This document shows, piece by piece, positions 29,201 to 37,324 of a stretch of 64,000 nt of DNA. The first letter of the stretch is position 1. Every line of letters starts with the position of its first letter. The notes beneath the pieces were generated by a model, which searched no databases, was not told the origin of the DNA, and saw only the letters and a list, made by a program, of their open reading frames with translations. The DNA is from Bacteroidales bacterium (GTDB taxonomy: Bacteria > Bacteroidota > Bacteroidia > Bacteroidales > WCHB1-69). Location of the stretch: positions 394,138-458,137 of the forward strand of contig JAKSMI010000002.1 of the NCBI GenBank assembly GCA_024400635.1, written 5' to 3'. The position numbers and the translations under genes were made by a program.

Positions 29201-32200
29201 TATCAACGAACGATCCCGACAGTATTTGGCTGCGACAGTACCGTGATTCTGACTTTGACGGTTAATCGAAGTTATAGAATCAATGAATATGATACTATCT
29301 GCGATAGCGAATTACCATACACTTGGAGAGGCCAGTCCTTGACTGCCGCCGGCGAACATGAAGTCGCTTATAGAACTATTCATGATTGCGATAGCATCTA
29401 TCATTTGTATTTGATGGTTACGCCAACTTATTATTTTGAAGATACTGTCGTAATGTGTAGTAACGACAGCTTGACTTGGCATAACCGGACCATTGCAAAT
29501 TTGTCAGCTGGCCCCTATACTTATTGGGATAGTCTTGTCACAGTCCGTGGCTGCGATAGCGTTTACAAACTGGCCTTGACGGTTAATCCGGTTTATCATT
29601 TCAAAGAAACTGATACCATGTGCAGTAATGAAACTTACGTTTGGGAAGGACACAACCGCACTTTCGAGAATCTTGCCCCCACTACCTACACTTATTGGGA
29701 TAGCTTGCAGACCGCTAATTTCGGTTGCGATAGCGTTTATGAACTGACCTTGACGGTTTATCCAAGCTATAGAATCAATGAATATGATACTATCTGCGAT
29801 AGTGAATTGCCATACACTTGGAGAGGCCAGGCCTTGAATGCCGCCGGCGAACATGAAGCCGCTTATAGAACTATTCATGATTGCGATAGCATCTATCATT
29901 TGTATTTGATGGTTACGCCAACTTATTATTTTGAAGATACTGTCGTAATGTGTAGTAACGACAGCTTGACTTGGCATAATCAGACCATTGCAAATTTGAC
30001 GGCTGGTATTACCTATACTTATTGGGATAGTTTGCAGACCGCTAATTTTGGTTGCGATAGTATTTATAAATTGAATCTGATTGTTAATCAGGTTAAGCGG
30101 ACTGAATTTACACAAATGATTTGTGAAGGGGATGTTTATCAGTATAATAAAAAAACTTATGATGAAACTGGAGATTACGAACATCATTTCACGACTGTTC
30201 AGGGTTGCGACAGTATGGTTATTCTCCACTTGATTGTTAACCGATTGGATACAACCTATCTTGAAGATTCTATCTGCGAGGGCGGAAATTACACAAGCAA
30301 TGGCTTCAACATTATCACGCCGCCAGTGGGATTGGTCCGCGATACCTTGCATACAAGTAGTGTTTCTACAGGTTGCGATAGCACCGTTTACTTGCTGTTG
30401 ACGGTTAATCCAGTTTATGAATTGTCTTTTGAATCTGTTATATGCAAGGGAGAACGGTATCACGAAAATGGTTTCGACACACTTCCCGAAACTGCCGGTA
30501 CGCACGTAATTGTAAACTCTTACCAAACCGCGGCAGGCTGCGACAGTATCAGAACTTTGACCTTGACGGTTAATCCTACTTCCAATATTCGTGTTGTCGA
30601 TACTGCTTGTGGCGAGTACGTCATCAACCGGATTGCATATCTCAAAACCTATACTGAAAGTGGTACTTATGTCGATACCTTGAAAACAATAAATGACTGC
30701 GATAGTATTGTTACCTATTGTTTGACTATTTATCCAGAAAAGGATACTACTTTGGAACAAAGTATTTGCGAAGGTGGAAGCTATACCGAAAATGGCTTCA
30801 ACATCATCACGCCGCAGGCGGGACTGGTTCGAGATACTTTATATACCACTTGCGTCGGCACGGGCTGCGACAGCACCGTTTATTTGCTGCTGACCGTCAA
30901 CCCAAGTTACAACCAAACCTTCGATACTACCGTTTGTGATGAATTTGTATGGAACGGTAATTCCTACACACAAAGTGGTACACCGACCTACACTTATCGC
31001 TTGGCTACTGGCTGTGACAGTACCGTTACTTACAACCTGACCGTAAATCATAGTTGCCAGAAGATTATCGACACGACGGTTTGCGACCAGTTCTTCTGTC
31101 CTTGGATTCTTACCCATGCCATTACGGAAAGTGACACCTTGGTTCATACTTACACCGCAGCAAATGGTTGTGACAGTGTCGTGACAATTAATTTGACGGT
31201 CAACAAGTCTGTGTCACAAAACGAGCAATTGACGATTTGCCAAAGCGAACTGCCTTATCCTTGGCGCGACACGACCTTCAGTGCGGAAACCGAAATTGGC
31301 TCTCGAAATGTTGTCTTCCACCGCCAGACGGTCAATGGCTGTGACAGTACCGTTACGCTTTATTTGACAGTTAATCCGAACAACCATTACGAAGATGATC
31401 TATTCGTAATGTGCCAGGGTGAATCTTACGATTGGCGAAATATGACGATTACGGAATCAGGTATTTATACCGATACCGTTGCCAACGATATGGGCTGTTA
31501 CGATGTTTACAGCGTTGAGGTTATAGTTAATCCAAGTTATAGAATCAATGAATATGATACTATCTGCGATAGCGAATTACCATACGCTTGGAGAGGCCAG
31601 TCCTTGACTGCCGCCGGCGAACATGAAGTCGCTTATAGAACTATTCATGATTGCGATAGCATCTATCATTTGTATTTGATGGTTACGCCAACTTATTATT
31701 TTGAAGATACTGTCGTAATGTGTAGTAACGACAGCTTGACTTGGCATAACCGGACCATTGCAAATTTGTCAGCTGGCCCCTATACTTATTGGGATAGTCT
31801 TGTCACAGTCCGTGGCTGCGATAGCGTTTACAAACTGGCCTTGACGGTTAATCCGGTTTATCATTTCAAAGAAACTGATACCATGTGCAGTAATGAAACT
31901 TACGTTTGGGAAGGACACAACCGCACTTTCGAGAATCTCGAACCTAATGTACCTTATACTTATTGGGATAGTTTGCAGACCATCAATGGTTGCGACAGCG
32001 TTTACGAACTGGCCTTGACGGTTTATCCAAGTTATAGAATCAATGAATATGATACCATCTGCGATAGCGAATTACCTTATTTTTGGAGAGACCAGGCCTT
32101 GAATGCCGCCGGCGAATATGAAGACCGTTATTCAACAGTCAATGATTGCGATAGTATTTATGTTCTTACATTGACGGTTTATCCTACGGGTAGAAACATT

Positions 32201-33547
32201 GAAGATGCTTCAAGTTGTAGCAATGAAGCTGTTTACGAGTGGCACGGCATGGAATTGACAGCAACGGGCGTTTATTATGATACGTTGGCAACAGTTCATG
32301 GTTGCGACAGCGTTTGCGAAATGCATTATACCTTGTTGAATCCTACAACTGCTACTTTTGCCGATACTATTTGCGCTAACGCGGATTACATTGGCTATGG
32401 TTTCGAGTTGACAAACTTGACGGTCGGTGACACAACGGTTCAACGTATTATGGATAATGTGGCTGGTTGCGACAGCACCATCACTTTGAATCTTCACGTT
32501 AAATCATTGTCATATAGTAGTTTCGATGTTATTGCTTGTGAAGGCTATTTGTGGAATAACAGCTATTATACCGAAAGTGGTCAGTATCAGCAGACTTTCG
32601 TCGGAGCAAACGAATGTGATAGTATTGTTACTTTGAATTTGCTTGTTGATCATCCAGTCAGTGATACCATTGAAGTTACCAGTTGCGACTTTTATGAATG
32701 GGATGGCACGACATATTATCAATCAGGTATTTATCAAAAAATCTATCCGCGTCCGGAGGGCTGCGATAGTACAGCGGTGCTGATGTTAACCGTCAATTAT
32801 AGCACGGAAGCAACTATTGCCGATACCATCTGCCTCGGAGAATATTATGATCGTTATGGTTTCGACACATTGGCGTTGCATGTGGGTATGATGCCATTGC
32901 AACGTACCGATGTCAATGCGGCAGGCTGCGATAGCGTTATCAAGGTAAACCTTTTGGTCCGTATGACTTATCTGACTATTGACACTGTCAATACTTGCGA
33001 AAATCAACCTTACCAGTGGCAAGGTGTGACTTGCGATACCTCAGGCGTTTATACTAAGATTTATCCAACAATTCATGGTTGCGATAGTATTTTCATCCTC
33101 GTTTTGAGAGTTCATCCAATATATGAAATGGATGTTGAAGATACTGCATACGTTGGTGTTCCTTATCAAAACCATGGTGTCGACTTCACTCCACAAAGCG
33201 AAGGTACGATGAATATTCCTATTTCGTTTGCTTCTGTCCATGGATGCGATAGTGTCATTAATTTGACTTTGGTCATTGTCAAGGAAACATCTATTGAACA
33301 GGTAAATGCTATCGAAAGAGACATTAAGTTGTATCCTAACCCGACGGATAATAAATTTACCGTTATTTCGACAAGTCTTATTAATGATTTGGTTGTTTTT
33401 GACAATTCTGGGAAAGCAGTATTGTATAGAACTGTAAATGATAAAGCCACCGATGTAGAAGTCGAATCTTTGGCCGCCGGTATCTATTACGTAAGATTAA
33501 ATACTGTTGATGGTGTGGTTCATAAGAAATTGATAGTAAGAAGATAA
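23219..33547 (+). CDS. Giant T9SS-secreted repeat surface protein (3442 aa)
   Basis: A very large secreted protein, probably an adhesin or matrix protein attached to the cell surface. The signal peptide is ~1-22 (cut after TAYA). Residues ~30-275 resemble the PCMD putative carbohydrate-binding domain (DSMYIWAK; GDKLFLDDIILIYN), followed by a cadherin-like segment. Ig-like repeats of ~80 residues (RCGAGEV...C.WY...TYYV) fill ~360-1190 and ~1344-1595. About 35 short repeats of ~50 residues, each ending in a CDS[IVT]-type motif, fill ~1196-1340 and ~1596-3354. The C-terminus (3362-3442; YPNPTDNKF ... GIYYVRL ... KKLIVRR) is a type A T9SS sorting domain. Two 405-bp segments are nearly identical. 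The repeat Cys pairs may form disulfides (inference). Ligand unknown. Confidence 0.9.
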   Translation: MKKNLLLFLSLLVLSITTAYAQLGVGQQFDNNDFEIWEQESGLSSSYNHPKYWNTINTATDINHDFLITAQMARDASFVTECTDQGLQHPGSTGGSCVQLMSVFKVVKVANGGLTSGRFNAATSDMTSGNYTKNCTYTASTSGYNKVLTAYPDSMYIWAKTVMASNQNARINVVLHNNSLASNSSYYQDPAPTSSSNSVVNTSGSSNEAKVVAKATSNFNTSGYWTKLEIEFDYDTYISNNTTPSFILATFSTNQIQGGGKTGDKLFLDDIILIYNTRLAYLNVNGQSIANFNPNVLNYSLDLCQGADFPTITFDKQSVHATATCTHPATVEEPYTEIKVTHRNQESDDNVSKVYRINYNIISTDAPAFASSTVNKCEGVPVQITPTNANISSCKWYTQSEGGNAIYTGITYTCQSNSTVTYYVSSFHNTCGESQTRTPITVDIVPTPTIPSLSNVDRCGAGEVTLSVENPNNDYTYTWKQGNNAVYTGSSYTPNLSSTTTYSVTASQNGCASSAASVTATINSIPSNPTVQGASRCGAGEVILQATPGTDGTCQWFAAAEGGDPLNEGDNYSPSLNATTSYYVHTYVANTGCHSSRVPVTATINDVPAAPVMAEAQPVCYGNDITLSVNNPSESYIYNWYDPVSGDSIHTGTSYTIEGIQQETTLTVKTVSENSCLSEGTDITAQVNELPDTPNATGASVCVGESVTLHADIDNGMEARWYDVAEGGESLSSQADYSPVNLTVGSHTFYVSQYNTTTGCEGARTAVVATVKATPVQPVVDGVARCGEGSVVLTVSNVPSSQAPTYQWFATAEGGVVLNEGASYAIQSLTETTTYYVQAVEDGCVSARTAAMATIHAIPSTPLAQNVARCGNGTVVINAEPADNCVCKWYDSQDVAIVSGLSNDDKTLTTSYLQIGNYTYNVKSYNETTGCYGEAKVIEVVVSPNPGTPVVSNKSRCGAGDVELTAQPGNNANTCRWYANDELLATATNYTAEGLEATTTFKVSSYNSESGCESSKSNVTVTIHAAPELPSVTGNDAICGSGARNLTATPGANATICRWFVGDDTISSNVYQTGNLLQTANYQVQSYNANTKCASENVNVAVVVNEIPAAPVVVSDTVCEGSQITLSAVAAEGNTCRWFAQEQDDLPIYTGNEYQPQELPTGTTTFYVDQQNDETRCVSSKTLVYARINAVYHVDYPVVACDEYTWNNETFTETGDYERTLSTIDGCDSIVTLQLTINRSKETRIDTTVCDVFTWNGQDYTQSGNYEQQFETTHQCDSTVYINLTVKHSSQYQDHIFLCSNELPFNYYDLQQIEESGNYEIHTTNSQGCDSVIYLTVTVNTQPAVATKITPAVRCGEGEVTLSAQAGANGAICRWYVSQDAEEPAFEGAQFTINNLSETTTYFVSSYNDYNGHPCESARQEVTATINEIPQIPQVDATYRCGDGAVEFSTYNQAENINYRWYLTANATTPQATAADYSPVVYVENGTTSFYVESFNTITNCKSARIEVLATAYPTPQNPSLQPMSHCGPNDFNIGVPAIGSYYWYNGLDPRAEVIREGSSSGRIEETTSFFISHVVNYQNISCESERSELVLTIYPVYEPQTIFDTICQGETYSKFGISETFDQAGEYERVINEFSSNRCDSLVTLSLFVKENKIYDFAAVACDSYDWNGEIFNQSEDIVRHFTSSNGCDSTVTLHLTINYSAHTSFEAVACDSYSWNDSTYTQSGDYEQQFKTIHDCDSIVTLHLTIYNSITTEFSETACDSYTWNDSTYTQSGNYEQQFETSHHCDSTVTLHLTINHSDNVHFEDFVCAGAHYNNYGFDTTITVAGVYQLIHQNVNAKACDSTTTLILTVNPIYNRTVNMTICETALPFTWADITYPAGTPSGEYQHTYYGHTTLNCDSIVNLNLTISNKYITNLNEDICEGSSYYFADKDLTETGVYYDTLTAVNGCDSIVILNLAVHQLDTTYFEDFICEGEDYQKYDFDIHLPQTGVKEYQRTIPTVFGCDSTVILTLTVNRSYRINEYDTICDSELPYTWRGQSLTAAGEHEVAYRTIHDCDSIYHLYLMVTPTYYFEDTVVMCSNDSLTWHNRTIANLSAGPYTYWDSLVTVRGCDSVYKLALTVNPVYHFKETDTMCSNETYVWEGHNRTFENLAPTTYTYWDSLQTANFGCDSVYELTLTVYPSYRINEYDTICDSELPYTWRGQALNAAGEHEAAYRTIHDCDSIYHLYLMVTPTYYFEDTVVMCSNDSLTWHNQTIANLTAGITYTYWDSLQTANFGCDSIYKLNLIVNQVKRTEFTQMICEGDVYQYNKKTYDETGDYEHHFTTVQGCDSMVILHLIVNRLDTTYLEDSICEGGNYTSNGFNIITPPVGLVRDTLHTSSVSTGCDSTVYLLLTVNPVYELSFESVICKGERYHENGFDTLPETAGTHVIVNSYQTAAGCDSIRTLTLTVNPTSNIRVVDTACGEYVINRIAYLKTYTESGTYVDTLKTINDCDSIVTYCLTIYPEKDTTLEQSICEGGSYTENGFNIITPQAGLVRDTLYTTCVGTGCDSTVYLLLTVNPSYNQTFDTTVCDEFVWNGNSYTQSGTPTYTYRLATGCDSTVTYNLTVNHSCQKIIDTTVCDQFFCPWILTHAITESDTLVHTYTAANGCDSVVTINLTVNKSVSQNEQLTICQSELPYPWRDTTFSAETEIGSRNVVFHRQTVNGCDSTVTLYLTVNPNNHYEDDLFVMCQGESYDWRNMTITESGIYTDTVANDMGCYDVYSVEVIVNPSYRINEYDTICDSELPYAWRGQSLTAAGEHEVAYRTIHDCDSIYHLYLMVTPTYYFEDTVVMCSNDSLTWHNRTIANLSAGPYTYWDSLVTVRGCDSVYKLALTVNPVYHFKETDTMCSNETYVWEGHNRTFENLEPNVPYTYWDSLQTINGCDSVYELALTVYPSYRINEYDTICDSELPYFWRDQALNAAGEYEDRYSTVNDCDSIYVLTLTVYPTGRNIEDASSCSNEAVYEWHGMELTATGVYYDTLATVHGCDSVCEMHYTLLNPTTATFADTICANADYIGYGFELTNLTVGDTTVQRIMDNVAGCDSTITLNLHVKSLSYSSFDVIACEGYLWNNSYYTESGQYQQTFVGANECDSIVTLNLLVDHPVSDTIEVTSCDFYEWDGTTYYQSGIYQKIYPRPEGCDSTAVLMLTVNYSTEATIADTICLGEYYDRYGFDTLALHVGMMPLQRTDVNAAGCDSVIKVNLLVRMTYLTIDTVNTCENQPYQWQGVTCDTSGVYTKIYPTIHGCDSIFILVLRVHPIYEMDVEDTAYVGVPYQNHGVDFTPQSEGTMNIPISFASVHGCDSVINLTLVIVKETSIEQVNAIERDIKLYPNPTDNKFTVISTSLINDLVVFDNSGKAVLYRTVNDKATDVEVESLAAGIYYVRLNTVDGVVHKKLIVRR
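29269..29673 (+). repeat. 405-bp near-identical internal repeat, unit 1
   Basis: Matches 31534-31938 with a single base difference seen by eye (CATACACTTGG versus CATACGCTTGG), at an offset of 2265 bp. Encodes about 135 residues covering two and a half CDS-type repeats. Confidence 0.85.
29765..30004 (+). repeat. Diverged third copy of the internal repeat
   Basis: Begins AGCTATAGAATCAATGAATA and stays close to the first ~235 bp of the 405-bp repeat, with scattered changes such as GATAGTGAATTGCC and CAGGCCTTGAATGC. A fourth, shorter relative starts near 32034. Confidence 0.75.
31534..31938 (+). repeat. 405-bp near-identical internal repeat, unit 2
   Basis: Second member of the pair with 29269-29673. 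Identity this high within a protein whose other repeats are strongly diverged suggests recent duplication or gene conversion. Confidence 0.85.
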
Positions 33548-33552
33548 AAATT

Positions 33553-34419
33553 ATGAATAATATACTGATAACAGGTGCTAACGGACAGTTGGGTCATTGT
33601 CTTCATGACTTGTGTGGTAATGACCCGACCAGTCGTTATTTCTATACGGATGTTGCGGAATTGGACATTACTGATGCCCAGCAGGTGAATGCTTTTGTCG
33701 AAAAGAACAATATTGATGTGATTATCAATGCGGCGGGATATACGGCGGTGGATAAAGCGGAAAGCGATGTCGAACGCTGCTATTTGATAAATCGTGATGC
33801 TACGAAAATTTTGGCTGAAGTTTCCGCACTGCACCACTGCTTTTTTGTGCATATTTCTACCGATTATGTGTTCGAAGGCAGTGAAGACAAACCCCATCGT
33901 CCTGGTGACGCTATTAATCCGCAGTCGGTCTACGGTAAGTCTAAGGCCGAGGGTGAAGCCGCCATTGCCGAGGCCGGTTGCCATTCTGTGATTATCCGTA
34001 CTTCGTGGCTGTATTCGGAATATGGTGCCAATTTTGTCAAAACGATGTTGCGTCTGGGAAATGAAAAGACAGAAATCGGTGTCGTTGCCGATCAGCTTGG
34101 CGGACCAACTTATGCCGGAGATTTGGCTAAAGCTATCCTGGTAATTGTTAAAAACAGACGGCAATTTGCCGGTTTGCATATCTATCACTTCGCCAATAAA
34201 GGAAAAGTGTCGTGGTGTGATTTCGCACGGCAAATTATGGAGAACGCCGGTTTGCCTTGCAAAGTGGTTCCGTTGAAAACGTCCGAATATAAGACCGCGG
34301 CACGGCGACCAGCCTTTTCGGTTTTCGACTTGTCGGATATAGAAAACGATTTCGGAATTGAAATTCCAGAATGGTCTGAAAGTTTGAAAAAATGCATGCA
34401 AATTATTAAAAATCAATAA
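33553..34419 (+). CDS. rfbD: dTDP-4-dehydrorhamnose reductase
   Basis: 288 residues; reduces dTDP-4-keto-L-rhamnose to dTDP-L-rhamnose, the last step of dTDP-rhamnose synthesis for surface glycans. The Rossmann motif GANGQLG is at residues 8-14, the catalytic YxxxK is in SVYGKSKAEGE, and STDYVFEG precedes it. The usual partners rfbA, rfbB and rfbC are not in the window. It begins 5 bp after the giant surface gene, so it may be co-transcribed with it. Confidence 0.92.
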   Translation: MNNILITGANGQLGHCLHDLCGNDPTSRYFYTDVAELDITDAQQVNAFVEKNNIDVIINAAGYTAVDKAESDVERCYLINRDATKILAEVSALHHCFFVHISTDYVFEGSEDKPHRPGDAINPQSVYGKSKAEGEAAIAEAGCHSVIIRTSWLYSEYGANFVKTMLRLGNEKTEIGVVADQLGGPTYAGDLAKAILVIVKNRRQFAGLHIYHFANKGKVSWCDFARQIMENAGLPCKVVPLKTSEYKTAARRPAFSVFDLSDIENDFGIEIPEWSESLKKCMQIIKNQ

Positions 34420-34487
34420 TTTGTAGTAGAAAGAAGAAAAAAATAAAAAAAATACCGCAAAAGTATTGTAGTATTAAAAAAAAGTAG

Positions 34488-34495
34488 TATTTTTG
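34488..34495 (+). promoter_or_regulatory. Bacteroidetes -7 box for tRNA-Thr/tuf
   Basis: TATTTTTG followed by CAATCC, about 50 bp upstream of tRNA-Thr. Confidence 0.65.
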
Positions 34496-34544
34496 CAATC
34501 CCAAATCATTAAAGATTGGGAAGGTTCTTTATTTAATAGCATAA

Positions 34545-34616
<72 letters not shown>

Positions 34617-34675
34617 CTTTCATTATGGATATTTATCACTAAAATAATTTATTAAAAACCTTAATTTATAACAAA

Positions 34676-35863
34676 ATGGCAAAAGAAAAATTTGATCGTT
34701 CCAAACCGCACGTAAACGTAGGAACAATTGGTCACATCGACCACGGTAAAACCACTTTGACTGCAGCTATCACAACTGTATTGGCAGCAAAAGGTTTGTC
34801 AGAATTAAGAAGCTTCGATTCTATCGATAACGCTCCAGAAGAAAAGGAACGTGGTATTACTATTAATACAGCTCACGTAGAATATCAGACCGCAAATCGT
34901 CACTATGCACACGTTGACTGCCCGGGTCACGCTGACTACATCAAGAACATGGTAACTGGTGCTGCTCAGATGGACGGTGCTATCCTCGTTGTAGCTGCTA
35001 CCGACGGTCCTATGCCCCAGACTAAAGAACATATCCTCTTGGCAAGACAAGTAGGTGTTCCTAGAATGGTTGTTTTCATGAACAAGGTCGACATGGTTGA
35101 TGACCCCGAATTGCTCGAGCTCGTTGAAATGGAAATCCGTGAACTCCTTAGCTTCTACGGCTTCGAAGGCGATGATACTCCTATTATCCAGGGTTCAGCT
35201 CTTGGTGGCTTGAATAACGAACCTAAGTGGGTTGACAAAATCATGGAACTCATGGACGCTGTTGACACTTGGATTCCACTTCCAGGACGTGACAAAGATA
35301 AAGATTTCTTGATGCCTATCGAAGACGTATTCTCAATCACCGGTCGTGGTACCGTTGCTACAGGTCGTATCGAAACTGGTATTATCCACACTGGCGATCC
35401 AGTTGATATTATCGGTATGGGTGCTGAAAAATTGAAATCAACTGTTACCGGCGTTGAAATGTTCCGCAAGATTTTGGACGAAGGTGAAGCTGGTGATAAC
35501 GTAGGTCTGTTGCTCCGTGGTATTGATAAAGACGAAATCCGTCGTGGTATGGTTATCGCAAAACCAGGTTCAATTAAACCTCACAAAGAATTCCAAGCTG
35601 AAGTTTATATCTTGAAGAAAGAAGAAGGTGGTCGTCACACCCCATTCCACAACAGATATCGTCCTCAGTTCTACTTCCGTACAACTGACGTTACTGGCGA
35701 AATCGTTCTTCCAGAAGGCGTAGAAATGGTTATGCCTGGCGATAACTTGACTATCACTGTTAAGTTGTTATCAGAAATCGCTATCAACCAAGGTCTGCAC
35801 TTCGCAATCCGCGAAGGTGGTAGAACCGTTGGCGCTGGTCAGGTAACTAAAATTTTAGACTAA
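34676..35863 (+). CDS. tuf: Elongation factor Tu
   Basis: 395 residues; GTPase that delivers aminoacyl-tRNA to the ribosome. G1 is GHIDHGKT near residue 18, G3 is DCPGHADY, and G4 is NKVD. Domains 2 and 3 include [13 protein letters not shown] and the C-terminal [15 protein letters not shown]. It is flanked by tRNA-Thr and tRNA-Trp, the usual Bacteroidetes setting, but secE-nusG do not follow; they are 26 kb upstream. Confidence 0.98.
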   Translation: MAKEKFDRSKPHVNVGTIGHIDHGKTTLTAAITTVLAAKGLSELRSFDSIDNAPEEKERGITINTAHVEYQTANRHYAHVDCPGHADYIKNMVTGAAQMDGAILVVAATDGPMPQTKEHILLARQVGVPRMVVFMNKVDMVDDPELLELVEMEIRELLSFYGFEGDDTPIIQGSALGGLNNEPKWVDKIMELMDAVDTWIPLPGRDKDKDFLMPIEDVFSITGRGTVATGRIETGIIHTGDPVDIIGMGAEKLKSTVTGVEMFRKILDEGEAGDNVGLLLRGIDKDEIRRGMVIAKPGSIKPHKEFQAEVYILKKEEGGRHTPFHNRYRPQFYFRTTDVTGEIVLPEGVEMVMPGDNLTITVKLLSEIAINQGLHFAIREGGRTVGAGQVTKILD

Positions 35864-35882
35864 TCTATAGTCAACATATCTT

Positions 35883-35910
35883 AAAGGGGCTGTATATCAG
35901 CCCCTTTGTT
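35883..35910 (+). terminator. Hairpin terminator after tuf
   Basis: AAAGGGGCTG and CAGCCCCTTT form a perfect 10-bp stem with a short T-rich tail (GTTT). The weak tail may allow readthrough into tRNA-Trp, which starts 2-5 bp later. Confidence 0.75.
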
Positions 35911-35911
35911 T

Positions 35912-35985
35912 AGGAGAGTAGTTTAATGGTAGAACAGTGGTCTCCAAAACCATCGGTGAGAGTTCGATTCTTTCCTCTCCTGCCA
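35912..35985 (+). tRNA. trnW: tRNA-Trp (anticodon CCA)
   Basis: The acceptor AGGAGAG pairs with CTCTCCT. The anticodon stem is GTGGT/ACCAT with loop CTCCAAA, and the T arm is GAGAG-TTCGATT-CTTTC. The 3' CCA appears to be encoded (35983-35985). Confidence 0.95.
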
Positions 35986-35989
35986 AGTA

Positions 35990-36017
35990 AAGCCCGATAA
36001 ACATCGGGCTTTTTTTA
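35990..36017 (+). terminator. Intrinsic terminator after tRNA-Trp
   Basis: AAGCCCGAT and ATCGGGCTT pair around AAAC, followed by a T-run. It closes the tuf-tRNA-Trp unit before ogt. Confidence 0.85.
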
Positions 36018-36045
36018 TCTTTGTCGAGAAATTATTCCGCCTTCA

Positions 36046-36576
36046 ATGAATTCCTACCTTAGATATAATTCACCTATTGGGAATATCCTTCTTGAAGCCT
36101 CGGAAACGGCTTTAGTACGCTTGTGCTTTGAAGACACCCTCAAACTGTCCCCCCAATCACAAATTGATGATGTGAGTTCGACATTGCTTTCTCCTGCGAT
36201 GGAACAGACACTCCGATGGCTTGATTTATATTTTAATGGGAAATGCCTGAATTTTTTTCCTCCATTATCATTTCATACTTCCGTTTTTCAAAGGAAAGTT
36301 TACGAATTGACTCAAAAAATCCCTTATGGCTCAACGTCGTCGTATGGCGTCATAGCCAAATCAATTGCACAAGCAAATCGTTCTTTCATGTCCGCTCAAG
36401 CTGTAGGAACAGCCCTTAAGAATAATCCAATACTATTGATAATTCCTTGCCATAGAGTGGTGGCTGCTAATGGCGCACTTTCAGGATTCGCAGCTGGATT
36501 GGACCGAAAACAGTGGTTGTTGGATTTTGAAAGAAATAATTTCAACAGTCGTTGTCAATTACTTTCTGGCAAGTAG
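36046..36576 (+). CDS. ogt: Methylated-DNA-protein cysteine methyltransferase
   Basis: 176 residues; suicide repair protein that moves the alkyl group from O6-alkylguanine onto its own cysteine. The active-site motif IPCHRVV places the acceptor at Cys135, and the helix-turn-helix-like DNA-binding part is IPYGSTSSYGVIAKSIAQ. An N-terminal extension (MNSYLRYNSPIGNILLEAS) is normal for the family. No Ada-type regulatory domain is present. Its 3' end overlaps, tail to tail, the zinc-ribbon extension of the opposing prsW frame. Confidence 0.93.
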   Translation: MNSYLRYNSPIGNILLEASETALVRLCFEDTLKLSPQSQIDDVSSTLLSPAMEQTLRWLDLYFNGKCLNFFPPLSFHTSVFQRKVYELTQKIPYGSTSSYGVIAKSIAQANRSFMSAQAVGTALKNNPILLIIPCHRVVAANGALSGFAAGLDRKQWLLDFERNNFNSRCQLLSGK

Positions 36577-36628
36577 GACAGTTGATTTGCCCTTTGGGTA
36601 TTTTACGACCGCAAATATGGCAATGTCA
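36542..36628 (-). other. In-frame zinc-ribbon extension behind the prsW TGA stop
   Basis: Directly after the prsW stop codon (TGA at 36626-36628) the same frame stays open for 27 codons, to a second TGA at 36542-36544. The extension has a clear zinc-ribbon pattern: C-x2-C (HCHICG), a spacer with RKIPKGQ, and C-x2-C (NCPTCQ). It has no start codon of its own. The options are stop-codon readthrough, a recent nonsense mutation, or a sequencing error in a gene that normally carries this domain. Its last ~35 bp overlap the ogt 3' end on the other strand. Confidence 0.65.
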
Positions 36629-37297
36629 GCGAATGGCCTTAAGCCCCGCACGCCATAAGATAATGTCGAAGGCAAGCAGCAAGATGACAAATATGCCGGT
36701 AAGCCCCAGTCTATCTCCATACATTTCTTCAAGAAAGCAAAGCGAATCGTAGATGCCGTGGGCGAGGATGGGGTAGAGGATGGCTCGTAGCATATAGCGA
36801 CGTCGACGCATTGGCGAAAAACGTGCCAATGAGAAAAAATAACCCATAATGACGGCAAATAGGAAATGCCCCGGTACGGCAAGTAACGCCCGAGCAACGC
36901 CAGTTTCCCAACCGCCATTGAAAACGTACAGAATGTTTTCAAGACAGGCAAAACCCATGGAAAGGAATACAGCATAGACTATGCCGTCGAAATGCTCGTT
37001 GAATTCACGATTGTTCCAAATTACCAGATAGAGGAATAGAAATTTCAGACCTTCTTCCGGAATGGCGGCCTGCAAAAAACTTTTGAGTATGGCAGAGTCG
37101 TTTGCAAAAGCAAAAATCTCAAAACCATATAATTTTTTGATGACACCGAAAACAAGCAAGATGATAGCTGTCAGAATTCCGCACCCGAAAGTCTTTAGCA
37201 GCAGTCCCAACGGCTCTCGTTCGTTTTTATCTTTTTTGTAAATATAGATAAGAAGAATGACAACAGGAAGAATCGAGATGAAAAGAAGTGGATCCAT
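36626..37297 (-). CDS. prsW: PrsW-family intramembrane metalloprotease
   Basis: A 223-residue multi-pass membrane protein of the PrsW family, proteases that cut membrane-bound regulators such as anti-sigma factors. The metal-binding and catalytic motifs are present: EEGLK at 81-85, EN at 120-121, H144 in PGHFLFAVI, and H180 in AHGIYD. About seven hydrophobic segments are visible. The frame ends at TGA after GLKAIR, but the same frame then encodes a Cys4 zinc ribbon (see 36542-36628). A promoter box lies 20 bp upstream. The target protein is unknown. Confidence 0.88.
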   Translation of the reverse strand: MDPLLFISILPVVILLIYIYKKDKNEREPLGLLLKTFGCGILTAIILLVFGVIKKLYGFEIFAFANDSAILKSFLQAAIPEEGLKFLFLYLVIWNNREFNEHFDGIVYAVFLSMGFACLENILYVFNGGWETGVARALLAVPGHFLFAVIMGYFFSLARFSPMRRRRYMLRAILYPILAHGIYDSLCFLEEMYGDRLGLTGIFVILLLAFDIILWRAGLKAIR

Positions 37298-37316
37298 GGT
37301 GATAAAAATAGAACTG

Positions 37317-37324
37317 CAAAAATA
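37317..37324 (-). promoter_or_regulatory. Bacteroidetes -7 box for prsW
   Basis: On the minus strand TATTTTTG followed by CAG, 20 bp upstream of the prsW ATG. Confidence 0.6.

Noticed and set aside
28448..30760. Long minus-strand open frames opposite the giant surface gene
   Set aside because: They mirror the repeat pattern of the plus-strand coding sequence and have no independent start signals.
36626..36628. TGA recoded genome-wide as an amino acid
   Set aside because: Other genes (the short DUF1016 gene, the ABC exporter) end plausibly at TGA, so a general code change does not fit.
36542..36628. Selenocysteine insertion at the prsW TGA
   Set aside because: No convincing SECIS-like hairpin is visible at the right distance, and the residue would not match a known catalytic site.
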